This document shows, one piece after another, positions 51,001 through 54,556 of a DNA stretch of 64,000 bases. The number at the start of each line of letters is the position of its first letter. The first letter of the stretch is position 1. The stretch comes from Doryteuthis pealeii. Taxonomy: Eukaryota > Mollusca > Cephalopoda > Myopsida > Loliginidae. The stretch lies in assembly GCA_023376005.1 (NCBI GenBank), contig CM042152.1:79513811-79577810 (forward strand), read 5' to 3'. Position numbers and translations under genes: made by a program. The notes beneath the pieces are model-generated. The model ran no database searches. It was not told the origin of the DNA and saw only the letters and a list, made by a program, of their open reading frames with translations.

Positions 51001-53714
51001 ACTAAGAAATGATAGAAAGAGTAATAGAGAAAAAAGGAAACCAAGAAAAAAAGAAAAATAAGACGAAATTATATATTAAAGAAACATACGAGGTGATGCC
51101 ACTGTTGAGATGGGGTCTGATAAAGAATATATAAGACTGGGGCCCACTCGCACAGCATAAGAGCTCTGAATCTCCTCTTTATAAAGCGGCACCACTCCAG
51201 CGATAGTTCTATAAACCGAAAGAATGTGTCCATTAGTACTCTGGCTTGATATTAGTTTGCCTAAACTAAATAGTCACAATATTACAGTGTCTGTTCATAA
51301 AAGAATTTCTATATTGTAAGCACAAGAATCATTTAACACATATACATAAGTTTGCTAGCATGACCAAATTAACAATGTTTGTATATATGAAGCACCATGA
51401 GGCACATTGATGTATAGAGACATAGAATTTATAATCTCGTCGAGAGTGGGTCGAACCGAGTACACCTCTCGCGTGCGTCTTGAAGATGATATCATAAGTT
51501 TCAAAGCAAGCTTAAGGTGAACAACACCAAACATTGGAGAGAATAGTAACAGTGTGGAGACAATTGAGCCACCATAGACATTTTCCTCTGATAATTTCGA
51601 AAGTATTGCACTCGCTTGTGAGTAATCTCACATAGATATATAGTTGATATTAGTTATCTTACTTTCTGCTTCTTATCCTAAATATTCCTCTATTAGATTG
51701 ACAAAAAGAATTTATAGATTTTCACTTATCACAATATAGTATATTATAAATTCAGAATTGGATAAGACAGCGCTCAAAAAATAATATGTATGTGAATGAA
51801 TTGAACAATGTTTTATTTTTTATCAACATTTATAAAAATAATTTATTAAGTGATCCTATACTCAGTATATTATGATAAATATGAGAGTACAACATAGTCT
51901 AATGAGTTACATCTCACTCTTTATATATGTATACGATCACATGGACACACACCACACACACACACACACACCACACACACAGGGATGACCTTAGACTGTG
52001 GCACAATGGCAAAATACTGTGGTGCCCTTAAAAAAAAAAATTTTTTTTAAAGCCATGTCCACATCAATTTTTGCCTTCAACTTTTAAAAAAATAAAAATA
52101 TTCTTTTATTCACAAGAAAAAAAAAAAGAGAAAGAGAAAATTAACTCATTTTATTATCACAAAAACTTTGAATTCAAATAATGTTGTAATGTTTGATTTC
52201 TTTTTTGAAAATGTTCCACTCTAATGTATCATTGCTAATAATTCTAGTCTTCATAATCTATGCTATTTGTCAAAAAAAATATTTTATTTTAAAATTGTTT
52301 ATTTTTATGATTTTTTAAAAAAGATTTTACGTTAATATTACTTTTTACAAATAAAAAACAAATTTTGCAAATTCTAAAAAAATTGCTGATGTGCCCTTAA
52401 ACATTGCCATATGGTGCCCTCATTTTTAAGAGGCCCACCAAGGCAAGGATGTTTTTATGAATGAATGAATGGTTCTACCTACATTTGAGCATTTTGAAAC
52501 CATCATCAGGGCAATATTACAGAGTGATGTCATGAAACTTCATCAAGAATTGTTATTTTTAAATGATAATGAAGCAGGGAAAAAATGTGATAAATTTATT
52601 AGGTTATCATTTTCTTTCTTCCAAAATTGACATGATTTTAAAGAAAATATTTTTTTTTAAATAGTGTTCATTACAAACGATTCCTAAAAATATGTGATAT
52701 ATATATATAAAGTTAGAGTAGTGTGGACATGTAGTCAATGGTGCTGGGTTACTAACAGTTTCTCACCTATGCAATTATTCAAACCAATTACTTATATATG
52801 TATATTATATATAAAAATCCACCCATACAAATAATATTCTCAATGTTTTCTGCATGGCTCTCAAGAAAATATCCTTTAAAAAATGTTATTCAATTCAGAA
52901 AAAAAAGAGAAAAAACTTGTAGCTGAAAGAGAATGAAAAAAATTAAAATCAATGGCCTACTCTATAAAACTTGTGACATTCTAATAACATAGAAATGTTC
53001 TGTGAAATCAAATGCCAAAATTTCAGGGTGGCCAAAAAGTCAGGCAAAGATTTTTTTAAATTAAAATGATTTAAATTTGTTAAATTATTATTGGTTTTCA
53101 GTCAAGTTATAAAGAAATCAATGAGACTTCTTCAGAATTTCAAAATAAACACAAAGAAATCCAGTTGATAGCTTTTCTATAATATCCAAGTTTTTTTCCA
53201 AAGATATCAGTGTCATTTAATATCATCAATAAACAGTCAGAATAAGTGAAAGGCATAAGACGGAACTAATTAGAAATGTAACTGAAGTCATTTGAAACTT
53301 TATTATATATTTTGTTTTTATAATGATGTGGCATTTAGATTAATTGTGTCACACACACACACACACACAAAGAATATTTTGGCAGCATGGAATTGGTGAA
53401 TGAATCTACCAAAGGTTCTTTCACTAGAACTTTCAGCACTACTTTGTGCCATCGTCAGGTGTAGAGTAGAGAGATTTGGTTCTTTTTAAACAAACAGAGT
53501 AGCAGTAGGAGTAAGTAGGAGGAGGGATTCACAGATTTATAAGAAATGTTATGGGGAATAGGGGGAGGAGAATTGATGGGAAAATTATAGACATTTAAGA
53601 AATAGATTGCTGTATTCTAAAGTATTTGAAGTTGGGTTTTTTGGGGTTTTTTCTTTTAAAAAATATTGAAAAGAAACCCTGCTTTCAACCTCACGACTCC
53701 AACTCTAAAGCCCT

Positions 53715-53760
<46 letters not shown>

Positions 53761-54001
53761 TGTGATAAATAAACCAAGAAATTTTTCCCTTAATAACATT
53801 TTTGAAAAAAAAAAAGCACGTCGACTTGAACTTACCTTATTCAGTTTCCCAAGGGCAGAAATAAGATCAGCCCATTCACTGGTTGTCTCAAAACTTTTCA
53901 GGGCTTTATCTACCTGAGAGATATACGAGCGATACTTTGAATCGCTCAGGAGTTCACACTCCTCCACTGTTAGCATACTCATGATGCTATCTTCTTATGA
54001 T
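1372..54001 (-). CDS. DOP1: DOP1 (dopey) gene, 20 exons resolved, C-terminus outside window
   Basis: The exons together encode an ortholog of vertebrate DOP1A/DOP1B (yeast Dop1, C. elegans PAD-1). This is a very large, mostly helical, leucine-rich cytosolic protein. In other organisms it works with MON2 on Golgi and endosome membranes in retrograde traffic, and the vertebrate protein links membranes to kinesin-1. Identity rests on collinear similarity from the N-terminal segment to the last exon seen, with consistent splice phases at every junction in clean sequence. Molluscs probably have one gene that predates the DOP1A/DOP1B split, so I use DOP1. Resolved coding length is about 1,965 codons. 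About 240 codons after residue 49 fall in a noisy block (43.1-51.95 kb), and the last 250 or so lie below position 1. The longest intact intron is 16028-28783. No promoter or 5' UTR exon could be placed upstream of 54001. Confidence 0.95.
1509..2742. other. DOP1 intron, no clear element
   Basis: It holds a poly-A run (1541-1568), a short TA tract (1750-1762) and the phrase acagtggtaccttgacttac at 2424, which looks like one end of a DNA element but whose partner I did not find. Confidence 0.6.
2743..2895 (-). CDS. DOP1: DOP1 exon
   Basis: 153 bases after TTTGTAG, completing Ser and reading [20 protein letters not shown] and then [20 protein letters not shown]. It matches vertebrate RVAVAQSSSLNLFANRDVEL. 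It ends G|GTAAGT in phase 1. Confidence 0.94.
3712..4115 (-). repeat. Family A copy, distal part
   Basis: Begins inside the family (agagtgaacctgggag), without the tail, and continues through gccataacagcaataatgtt, the region gacaatcatataggtgctaa, and the distal phrase accaggattccgtccttaag to ccagccgacaagg. It shows that the family extends to at least about 750 bases. Confidence 0.7.
4130..4340 (-). repeat. Family P copy
   Basis: On the minus strand the copy runs from ggaacaagaacaggataccc to the phrase gaggacaatagtccgaataa. It has the best hammerhead-like core of the family: CTGAAGA-A-GGCCG..CGGCC-GAAACGTT, with a perfect five-pair stem. Confidence 0.7.
4606..4817 (-). CDS. DOP1: DOP1 exon
   Basis: 212 bases after TTTCCAG, completing Ser and reading [17 protein letters not shown], then [20 protein letters not shown], then [15 protein letters not shown]. 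This is one of the best conserved DOP1 regions (vertebrate LSGYQYTRRAWKKEAFDLF). It ends T|GTAAGT in phase 1. Confidence 0.95.
4875..5008. repeat. TA then GA microsatellite
   Basis: A pure TA tract to 4939, then GA-rich sequence with GTGA units. It lies in a DOP1 intron. Confidence 0.9.
5667..5776 (-). CDS. DOP1: DOP1 exon
   Basis: 110 bases after TTTCAG, reading [20 protein letters not shown] and then [12 protein letters not shown]. It matches vertebrate LLDMVFYSDEKERVIPLLVN and PYLRNH. It ends AG|GTTGGT in phase 2; the donor is a weak GTTGG type, but phase and similarity leave no better choice. Confidence 0.92.
5978..6220 (-). mobile_element. tRNA-Lys-like SINE
   Basis: Same body and head as the other copies (gactgagctaaacc, ggtatcaaccctgaacc on the plus strand at the head end). 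A second, partial copy lies at 6250-6370 and lacks the tRNA head. Confidence 0.72.
6522..6815 (+). mobile_element. tRNA-derived SINE, second family
   Basis: Head: cgtgtggtctaatggttaga (box A) and gagttcaattcctgg (box B). The body includes gggaaaggtatgaatccaat, a piece with ccagtctaagagaaggaaaa, and the end tgaccttgtgtcgcatcc. Four more copies are at 22040-22330, 28380-28620, 35228-35465 and 58618-58875, all in minus orientation. Confidence 0.78.
7198..7400. repeat. Dispersed repeat with toggle phrase gcatatcaacctttgtgggt
   Basis: Shared with 17990-18235 and 21070-21260 (phrases 'ttaatggcatatcaa', 'gtagaagaacagtag', 'cctttcccaag'). The distal end contains the reversed tRNA-like phrase ttaaccactacaccacagg in the 17990 copy, so it is probably another SINE-type family. 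Confidence 0.6.
7533..7636 (-). CDS. DOP1: DOP1 exon
   Basis: 104 bases after AACCAG. It completes Asp and reads [20 protein letters not shown] and then [11 protein letters not shown] before GTAAGT, phase 0. It matches the vertebrate YSVHALTLLSE segment. Confidence 0.92.
7771..8470 (+). mobile_element. Penelope-like element relic with inverted terminal repeats
   Basis: The first 115 bases or so (gtttaagcaggtattgttga onward) reappear inverted at 8350-8470. Between them the plus strand encodes a GIY-YIG-like endonuclease tail and then a stop. After that comes an untranslated stretch with CTGACGA and GAAA separated as in the hammerhead core (8284-8315). This is the layout of a decayed, internally deleted Penelope-like element with terminal repeats in inverted orientation. 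The reverse transcriptase part is missing. Confidence 0.65.
7885..8157 (+). pseudogene. GIY-YIG endonuclease end of a Penelope-like element, frameshifted
   Basis: It reads [20 protein letters not shown], then [18 protein letters not shown], shifts frame to [20 protein letters not shown] and HLQILLYQ, and shifts again to [14 protein letters not shown] before a TAA at 8155-8157. Penelope-like elements end in a GIY-YIG domain with YIG.T, an AI.xH segment, an I..ILDRE-like segment, L.I.EALYI and P.IN. The order and spacing here fit. At least two frameshifts make it inactive. Confidence 0.65.
8512..8700 (-). pseudogene. mariner transposase fragment
   Basis: On the minus strand: [19 protein letters not shown] then [20 protein letters not shown]. 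This is the FWD... region and the segment after it in mariner-type transposases. There is no full gene nearby, and the reading frame is broken toward the 5' side. Confidence 0.65.
8872..9022 (-). CDS. DOP1: DOP1 exon
   Basis: 151 bases after TTTACAG, reading [14 protein letters not shown] and then [20 protein letters not shown]. The [15 protein letters not shown] block is nearly invariant in DOP1. An acidic tail ends at G|GTGAGT, phase 1. Confidence 0.95.
9382..9417. repeat. TA microsatellite
   Basis: Short TA tract in a DOP1 intron; the encoded Ile/Tyr run is not a protein. Confidence 0.9.
10023..10089 (-). CDS. DOP1: DOP1 small exon, 22 codons
   Basis: 67 bases after TTTTCAG. One base completes Glu, then [20 protein letters not shown] and IQ before GTAAAG, phase 0. 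It matches vertebrate VLNEFIMKNPSLENKKDQRD. This exon is too short to stand out as an open frame. Confidence 0.92.
10312..10705. repeat. Family H repeat
   Basis: About 400 bases shared with 38175-38590 (tcttatctatatttata start, 'ctttggtctttgttggtctc' and gacagagaatctttcttt end). The end resembles the reversed phrase aaagattctgt..gtctgt at 29145. Possibly one terminus of a larger DNA element. Confidence 0.6.
10868..11110 (-). repeat. Family A copy
   Basis: Begins at the tail phrase cggttggttgggttttacag and ends near aacttcaccatcagacagta. It is truncated compared with longer copies. Confidence 0.7.
11221..11381 (-). CDS. DOP1: DOP1 exon
   Basis: 161 bases reading [19 protein letters not shown] and then [20 protein letters not shown], matching vertebrate [20 protein letters not shown]. 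It ends GA|GTAAGT in phase 2. Confidence 0.94.
11585..11750. repeat. Family G repeat
   Basis: Shares ctaactaaagtttcttaata and atgtatttacagttagct with 62515-62665. About 150 bases, no coding. Confidence 0.55.
11834..11974 (-). CDS. DOP1: DOP1 exon, 47 codons
   Basis: Phase 0 on both sides. It reads [20 protein letters not shown] and then [11 protein letters not shown], matching vertebrate VIPAASEEQLLLVELVRSIS and QTVKEVLKQPP. Acceptor TTTTAG, donor AAG|GTAAGC. Confidence 0.94.
12090..12190 (-). pseudogene. mariner transposase fragment, short
   Basis: Reads [20 protein letters not shown] on the minus strand, the same piece as in 8512-8700. Confidence 0.6.
13152..13408 (+). mobile_element. tRNA-Lys-like SINE, best head
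   Basis: Starts gtttagctcagtcagtagag (box A) and has ggttcaataccagtccctgc (box B), followed by the family body to caggccactctgtcaa. The cloverleaf-like part is about 75 bases. The retained RNA polymerase III promoter boxes mark it as a SINE and not a tRNA gene, since the body is shared with six other copies. Confidence 0.8.
13559..13684 (-). CDS. DOP1: DOP1 exon, 42 codons
   Basis: Phase 0 on both sides. It reads [20 protein letters not shown] and then [15 protein letters not shown], matching vertebrate ILELLGPISMNHGVHFMAAI. Acceptor TTGCAG, donor AAG|GTAAAT. Confidence 0.93.
13685..15284. other. DOP1 intron part, nothing recognised
   Basis: A/T-rich with several T and A runs. I see no repeat family, open frame or structure that I can name. 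Confidence 0.6.
15285..15840. repeat. Family P palindromic element with KVPESD-type minisatellite
   Basis: The left part (15285-15425, minus) and right part (15440-15600, plus) are inverted copies. A third, direct, diverged copy is at 15680-15830. The element contains short units aaggttcccgagtctga, which read KVPESD in one frame, then CTGAAGA..GAAAC. Single copies are at 4130-4340 (minus) and 39215-39480 (plus). Confidence 0.7.
15851..16027 (-). CDS. DOP1: DOP1 exon, 59 codons
   Basis: Phase 0 on both sides. It reads [20 protein letters not shown] and [19 protein letters not shown], matching vertebrate FEARSGILSILHMIMSSVTL. Acceptor is TTCCAG and donor AAG|GTAATT. Confidence 0.93.
16525..17045 (-). 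repeat. Family A copy, distal part
   Basis: Runs from tatttaacccatagatagga through attggaacctcaccatcaag to the distal phrases gactgttcatctactaagat and cagaagtggtgcagtcagtg. A second short piece of the family follows at about 16985-17045. Confidence 0.7.
18308..18765 (-). repeat. Family A copy
   Basis: From ttttacagcatatcaacctc to gttatggactgctcctccac, with a small deletion around the tactaccac region. Confidence 0.7.
18892..18924. repeat. TC microsatellite
   Basis: Pure TC tract inside the 16028-28783 intron. Confidence 0.9.
18990..19130. repeat. Family C repeat
   Basis: Shares ccccaatgatacctgcat and ttctaacctggacta with 26385-26500. Unknown class. Confidence 0.55.
19421..19612. mobile_element. 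Short hAT-like element with 8-bp target duplication
   Basis: Flanked by gtctaaac at 19413-19420 and 19613-19620. Its ends are inverted: tagcagttctcaacc on the left and ggttgagaaccactg-type (gttgagaaccactg) on the right. Length is 192 bases with no coding. An 8-bp duplication and CAGNGGTTCTCAA-type ends are typical of non-autonomous hAT elements. Confidence 0.75.
19679..20160. repeat. Three TA tracts in 480 bases
   Basis: TA tracts at 19679-19720, 19950-19996 and 20119-20160, separated by A/T-rich unique sequence with no recognisable element. Confidence 0.85.
20330..21000 (-). repeat. Family A copies joined to a second repeat (family E)
   Basis: The part 20330-20525 is a repeat also found at 56265-56435 (phrase atagcttcaagttac, then acagatctatttgacc). 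A family A segment follows, and then a second family A copy with its own start at 20690 (ttatggtatgtcaacccttg). The same E-A order occurs at 56265-56640. Confidence 0.6.
22040..22332 (-). mobile_element. tRNA-derived SINE, second family
   Basis: Full-length copy of the family seen at 6522-6815, running from accaacccctacacgctaag to the reversed head (gactaaccactgcacctc). It directly abuts a tRNA-Lys-like SINE. Confidence 0.75.
22320..22570 (-). mobile_element. tRNA-Lys-like SINE
   Basis: Full body with the head at the high-coordinate end (gactgagctaaacc). A head-only fragment of the same family follows at 22655-22730. Confidence 0.72.
23919..23963 (-). ncRNA. Hammerhead ribozyme-like motif, inverted twin
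   Basis: The same motif as at 24190-24234, in the opposite arm of the palindrome, with stem I (GTGTC/GACAC), CTGATGA (23958 down to 23952), GAAA and stem III all intact. Confidence 0.5.
24190..24234 (+). ncRNA. Hammerhead ribozyme-like motif, complete
   Basis: Stem I GTGTC/GACAC (24190-94 with 24230-34) has five perfect pairs. The core CTGATGA is at 24195-201. One base, then a weak stem II GGT/ACT, precede GAAA at 24214-217. Stem III is A TAC-TTAA-GTA T, with the conserved A15.1-U16.1 pair, and H17 is T (24229). All invariant core bases are present. The predicted cut is after 24229. It is type I in topology, with stem I open. Activity is not shown by sequence alone; stem II is weak. Confidence 0.5.
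24885..24923. repeat. TA microsatellite
   Basis: Pure TA tract, 140 bases before the palindrome at 25062. Confidence 0.9.
25062..25258. repeat. Palindromic element with arm-internal hairpin
   Basis: Arms centred near 25160 share ccacacaagtacacacattt and agtgcggagaaatacaaaaa. The left arm also contains its own inverted pair (tttttgtatttctccgc and gcggagaaatacaaaaa), so the RNA could fold in two ways. Confidence 0.7.
25765..26170 (+). pseudogene. LINE reverse-transcriptase 3' remnant
   Basis: Reads [37 protein letters not shown], stop, [37 protein letters not shown], stop, [16 protein letters not shown]. This is the cysteine-poor C-terminal tail found after the reverse transcriptase in many invertebrate LINEs (RWxGH ... 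RGRPxxxYKD ... DRxxWR). Two in-frame stops and a broken 5' side show it is dead. Confidence 0.75.
26850..27222. repeat. Palindromic element with nested hairpin
   Basis: The outer arms (about 26850-26960 and 27118-27222) share gaaccattttt/aaaaatggttc and agacacacataggaagt. Inside, 27020-27038 (aattctaagaaattt) and 27056-27075 form a second hairpin. No coding, and no hammerhead core seen. Confidence 0.7.
27856..27912 (+). ncRNA. Decayed hammerhead-like motif
   Basis: CTGATGA (27860-866) and GAAAC (27893-897) are intact. Stem II is only GAT/ATT. Stem III is GTT-TTC-AAC with one mismatch next to A15.1-U16.1. Stem I is reduced to TC/GA. It is probably a non-functional relative of the other copies. 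Confidence 0.35.
28015..28083. repeat. CA then TA microsatellite
   Basis: CA tract 28015-28045 followed by TA 28052-28083. The element with the decayed hammerhead motif ends exactly at its left side. Confidence 0.9.
28378..28622 (-). mobile_element. tRNA-derived SINE, second family
   Basis: Copy with a well-preserved head (ctctaaccattagaccatgc reversed), inside the large DOP1 intron close to the exon at 28784. Confidence 0.75.
28784..29003 (-). CDS. DOP1: DOP1 exon
   Basis: 220 bases after TTTCTAG. It finishes an Arg codon and reads [18 protein letters not shown], then [14 protein letters not shown], matching vertebrate IIPPDMILTLLEGITAIIHY. A less conserved tail ends TSR at CGG|GTATGC, phase 0. 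This donor is followed by the largest intact intron of the window. Confidence 0.93.
29355..29422. repeat. Perfect 68-base palindrome without loop
   Basis: 34 bases on each side match exactly around the centre between 29388 and 29389, with no spacer. Confidence 0.85.
29835..29879 (-). ncRNA. Hammerhead ribozyme-like motif with GTC cleavage triplet
   Basis: Minus strand: stem I AACAAC/GCTGTT with five of six pairs; CTGATGA (29873-29867); one T-T mismatch then stem II TGCC-CCTT-GGCA; GAAA (29852-29849); a tiny stem III ACC/GGT closing A15.1-U16.1; C as H17 at 29841. GTC is the preferred hammerhead cut site, and a very short stem III is typical of hammerheads in Penelope-like elements and retrozymes. 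It is the most canonical copy. Confidence 0.55.
30051..30192. repeat. Hairpin element between TA tracts
   Basis: Arms tttgagggttatcatagtga (30051 onward) and its inverse ending at 30192, about 46 bases each. The 50-base spacer is T- and A-rich. Confidence 0.75.
30406..30467 (-). ncRNA. Hammerhead ribozyme-like motif with large stem II loop
   Basis: Minus strand: stem I GCAT/ATGC with four perfect pairs; CTGATGA (30463-30457); three bases, then stem II GGGAG/CTCCC with a 20-base loop; one base; GAAA (30422-30419); stem III ATA-GAC-TAT; H17 is A (30410). The core is intact; the extra bases between core and stem II are unusual. Confidence 0.45.
30724..32607 (-). CDS. DOP1: DOP1 largest exon, 628 codons
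   Basis: 1,884 bases after TTTCAG. The Arg codon is completed and followed by [18 protein letters not shown]. The first half is an acidic, Ser-rich region typical of the variable middle of DOP1. The second half is conserved: [14 protein letters not shown], then [20 protein letters not shown], then [20 protein letters not shown], then [21 protein letters not shown] short Ala/Thr-rich run lies near 31040-31085. It ends AG|GTGAGAC in phase 2. Confidence 0.95.
32608..34118. other. DOP1 intron, little content
   Basis: A short repeat at 32685-32770 is shared with 62155-62225 (phrase gtctgtctgtaacc). A family B fragment is at 33310-33440. The rest, including 33450-34118, is unremarkable. Confidence 0.6.
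33310..33440 (+). repeat. Family B fragment
   Basis: Contains the 3' third of family B (agattgaaatctatttcct to cgacctaccctatt) with a short internal deletion. Confidence 0.65.
34119..34271 (-). CDS. DOP1: DOP1 exon
   Basis: 153 bases. After TTTTTCAG the first base finishes the Arg codon, and the exon reads [20 protein letters not shown] and then [16 protein letters not shown], matching vertebrate LFIMLDSL..ARVLEPLLLLLLHP. It ends AG|GTAACA in phase 2. Longer open frames on this stretch are out of phase and are not the protein. Confidence 0.93.
34567..34614 (-). ncRNA. Hammerhead ribozyme-like motif, inverted twin
   Basis: Same layout as 34707-34754 but with CTGAAGA and stem I AACT/AGCT (three of four pairs). 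The stem I lesion differs from that in the other arm. Each arm keeps the half that the other has lost, pointing to a perfect AGCT/AGCT stem I in the ancestor. Confidence 0.5.
34707..34754 (+). ncRNA. Hammerhead ribozyme-like motif in palindrome arm
   Basis: Stem I AGCT/ATCT with three of four pairs; CTGAGGA (34711-717); T; stem II GATTT-TTAT-AAATC with five perfect pairs; GAAA (34733-736); stem III ATATT/AATAT; H17 is T at 34750. Confidence 0.5.
35228..35465 (-). mobile_element. tRNA-derived SINE, second family
   Basis: Copy with an internal deletion of the piece before ttggatattagtgttatgtg; head end at aaccattacacccgcctcc. Confidence 0.7.
35554..35657 (-). CDS. DOP1: DOP1 exon
   Basis: 104 bases after TTTCAG, reading [20 protein letters not shown] and ending FDR with the Arg codon split before GTAATT (phase 2). 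It matches the vertebrate segment EAHAKFAVLWHLTRD..RSFDR. Confidence 0.93.
36629..36660. repeat. TA microsatellite
   Basis: Pure tract, 60 bases downstream (in gene direction) of the exon at 36725. Confidence 0.9.
36725..36877 (-). CDS. DOP1: DOP1 exon, 51 codons
   Basis: Phase 0 at both ends. It reads [20 protein letters not shown] and continues [20 protein letters not shown], matching the vertebrate LWDQLGDGTPQHHQKSVELF region. Acceptor is TTTTTAG and donor GTGAGC. It is short and was found from its splice sites and similarity. Confidence 0.93.
36940..37475 (-). repeat. Family A copy with an internal tail-like piece
   Basis: From ttggttggattttacagcat to gccccagccaacaggg. Near 37300-37335 a second start phrase (gactggttggattttacagc) is inserted before the distal half, suggesting two insertions or a rearrangement. 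Confidence 0.65.
37580..37848 (-). CDS. DOP1: DOP1 exon
   Basis: 269 bases after an ACCAG acceptor. It completes a Glu codon split with the previous exon and reads [14 protein letters not shown], then [17 protein letters not shown], matching the vertebrate segment PPQWLQTLM..LVMDLVGLTQSV. A Gly/Ser/Asp-rich insert follows, then [19 protein letters not shown]. It ends in phase 0 at GTAAAAT. Confidence 0.93.
38175..38590. repeat. Family H repeat
   Basis: Second copy of the family at 10312-10705, with a short extra piece (gtacgtacaaacaaacgtag) and a TA tract directly after its end. Confidence 0.6.
38630..39080. repeat. Direct repeat pair with possible coding remnant between
   Basis: ctctgacattataaaaaaac to aaattttggcc (38631-38696) recurs at 39006-39073. 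On the minus strand, 38900 down to 38670 contains an open piece reading [20 protein letters not shown] then [11 protein letters not shown] do not recognise it; it may be a fragment of a mobile-element protein. Confidence 0.45.
39093..39158. repeat. Small hairpin with tRNA-like phrase
   Basis: aggattgaacctgcagtcta and its inverse flank a six-base centre. The right half, caggttcaatcctggtca, looks like a tRNA T-arm, so this may be two SINE head ends joined head to head. Confidence 0.55.
39215..39480 (+). repeat. Family P copy
   Basis: From gaatgagaacaggataccc to aattatcaagcctcatct, ending about 40 bases from the DOP1 exon at 39522. The middle has aaggttccagagtcagacaa units. Confidence 0.7.
39522..40407 (-). 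CDS. DOP1: DOP1 exon
   Basis: 886 bases. The exon opens with [20 protein letters not shown] right after a pyrimidine-rich CAG acceptor and joins the previous exon in phase 0 to give ISLETYLE, as in vertebrate DOP1. The middle is a Ser/Asp-rich, poorly conserved linker, followed by [20 protein letters not shown]. It ends GAAQAAG-like sequence before GTAAGTG in phase 1. Confidence 0.93.
40440..41265 (-). repeat. Family B copy split by a family A insertion
   Basis: The minus strand carries family B in two pieces, 41103-41265 and 40440-40770. The intervening 323 bases are family A. The 9-base sequence caaatcttg is present on both sides. Confidence 0.8.
40771..41093 (-). mobile_element. Family A retroposon copy with 9-bp target duplication
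   Basis: The insertion is bounded by caaatcttg at 40762-40770 and 41094-41102. At its low-coordinate end is the phrase gtttggtttggttttgtttt, which on the minus strand is an AACC-type simple tail. At the other end it stops abruptly at ggttggggc, where longer copies continue. This fits a retroposed element on the minus strand, truncated at its 5' end. Confidence 0.75.
41722..41912 (-). pseudogene. mariner transposase fragment
   Basis: Reads [14 protein letters not shown], a poly-T interruption (41799-41814 on the plus strand), then [18 protein letters not shown] on the minus strand. It is the same region as the other two copies. Confidence 0.6.
42244..42431. repeat. Hairpin element next to DOP1 exon
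   Basis: Arms of about 85 bases with a 15-base loop; the only clear difference is TTTTCTT against AAAAAA. Both arms contain GTGACGA-A-GGGAT..ATCCC-GAAAT, the hammerhead core spacing with the first core C replaced by G. Confidence 0.8.
42547..43092 (-). CDS. DOP1: DOP1 exon (5' edge touches the noisy block)
   Basis: About 182 codons starting near [19 protein letters not shown] and including [20 protein letters not shown], then [17 protein letters not shown] and FLLDIISL. This is the most conserved DOP1 N-terminal block. It ends in phase 0 before GTGAGT. The true acceptor is not clear, because just upstream the same exon start is repeated in damaged form (43126-43175). A stop appears in frame shortly upstream, within that duplicated stretch. 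Confidence 0.9.
43049..43175. repeat. Near-duplicate of a DOP1 exon start at the block edge
   Basis: The segment around 43052-43098 (GCAGCAACCAAAAGATCTTT onward to GTAAGATTGG) recurs at about 43126-43172 with added bases in three homopolymers (AAAAA for AAAA, TTTC for TTT, AAAAAA for AAAAA). The first copy carries a clean DOP1 frame and the second does not. This is what an assembly seam with a small overlap would look like. Confidence 0.75.
50444..50650 (-). pseudogene. DOP1: Damaged trace of a second DOP1 N-terminal exon
   Basis: Near its 3' end the minus strand reads close to the DOP1 segment that in vertebrates runs MIRILSAALHVVLRRDMSLN, with missing and shifted bases, followed by a CAG|GTAAAA donor at 50443. 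A weaker match to the preceding SSVLVQRS region lies near 50590-50610. The frame is broken. This is the weaker of the two exon traces; part of the stretch may be intron. Confidence 0.35.
51090..51215 (-). pseudogene. DOP1: Damaged trace of a DOP1 N-terminal exon
   Basis: On the minus strand this stretch can be read, with several small indels, as the DOP1 segment around YSAGLFPLL..YA..VRPSLLSLYE (separate pieces, gaps mine). It ends at a good GTATGT donor at 51089-51084. No single frame is open through it. I think the real gene has an intact exon here and the breaks are sequencing errors, because the surrounding block shows the same kind of damage in repeats. The exact exon ends are uncertain. 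Confidence 0.45.
53719..53761. repeat. TA then CA microsatellite
   Basis: Tract just after the first DOP1 coding exon, in intron 1 of the coding region. Confidence 0.9.
53836..54001 (-). CDS. DOP1: DOP1 first coding exon with start codon
   Basis: The coding part is 53982 down to 53836 (49 codons), beginning [20 protein letters not shown] and ending with [14 protein letters not shown], the hallmark N-terminus of DOP1. An in-frame TAA lies 15 bases upstream of the ATG inside the same exon, so this ATG is the first possible start. A second ATG is two codons later. The exon follows a CAG acceptor at 54002-54004, so the 5' UTR continues in at least one more upstream exon that I could not find. 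It ends in phase 0 before GTAAG. Confidence 0.95.
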
Positions 54002-54524
54002 CTGCAAAGAAAAGACAACAAAAAAAAAATGTCAAAATAGAAATTTGAAAATTCATGAAATATGAACACACTGTATATGCAATGAGAGAAAGAACAAATG
54101 TTTCTATTTTTTATAGATTCCTAATTAGAAAACAGTGCAACTGTAACACTAAAGATTCTTCATTACCTGGATGTATATTTTGAGGCAATAATGCAGGTAG
54201 GTACAAGTATGAATATATGAATATATATATGCGTATAAGTATGTATATGCATGTGAGTTGGTTGTTTTGTTTTACGGCATATCAACCCTTTCCGGGTCAT
54301 TTAATGCTGAATCAAGTCATTTTTGATATTCAGTATTTTACAGTACCTGCTGTTACTTAGATATTCACCCATCTAAGTATTGAACAAACTCATCACTGCT
54401 TAACTTGGGTGATTTAGCAGAACCGGTGCTTTCAGTGTGACTTGACCATAAGCCATTTATGGAAGTGAGATCATATCTATATAGGTGTGTGTAGGAATAG
54501 GTAACATGTATGTGTGTATATTGA

Positions 54525-54556
<32 letters not shown>

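Larger units (their letters stand above)
43105..51950. other. Low-quality block, probably uncorrected long-read gap fill
   Basis: Repeats that are easy to read elsewhere appear here only in strongly altered form: family A near 44765-44850, a tRNA-Lys-like SINE at about 46290-46470, family P at about 47580-47710, and a broken CA tract at 51947-51980. Two DOP1 exons are present only as frame-broken traces. The block has almost no long TA arrays and fewer long homopolymer runs than its flanks. No reliable gene is visible. About 190 of the missing DOP1 codons must lie in intact form in the real genome here or in sequence lost from it. Confidence 0.7.

Noticed and set aside
52000..52445. Possible DNA element between gtgcccttaaa-type ends
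   Set aside because: Phrases ggtgcccttaa and ggtgccctcat occur near both sides, but in direct orientation and without a target duplication that I can see.
53395..53460. CTGACGA..GAAA motif as another hammerhead
   Set aside because: Core and a GGCAC/GTGCT stem are there on the minus strand, but A15.1 has no U partner and stem I does not pair next to the core. At most a relic; the one near 52490-52520 is even weaker, with GAAA changed to CAAA.
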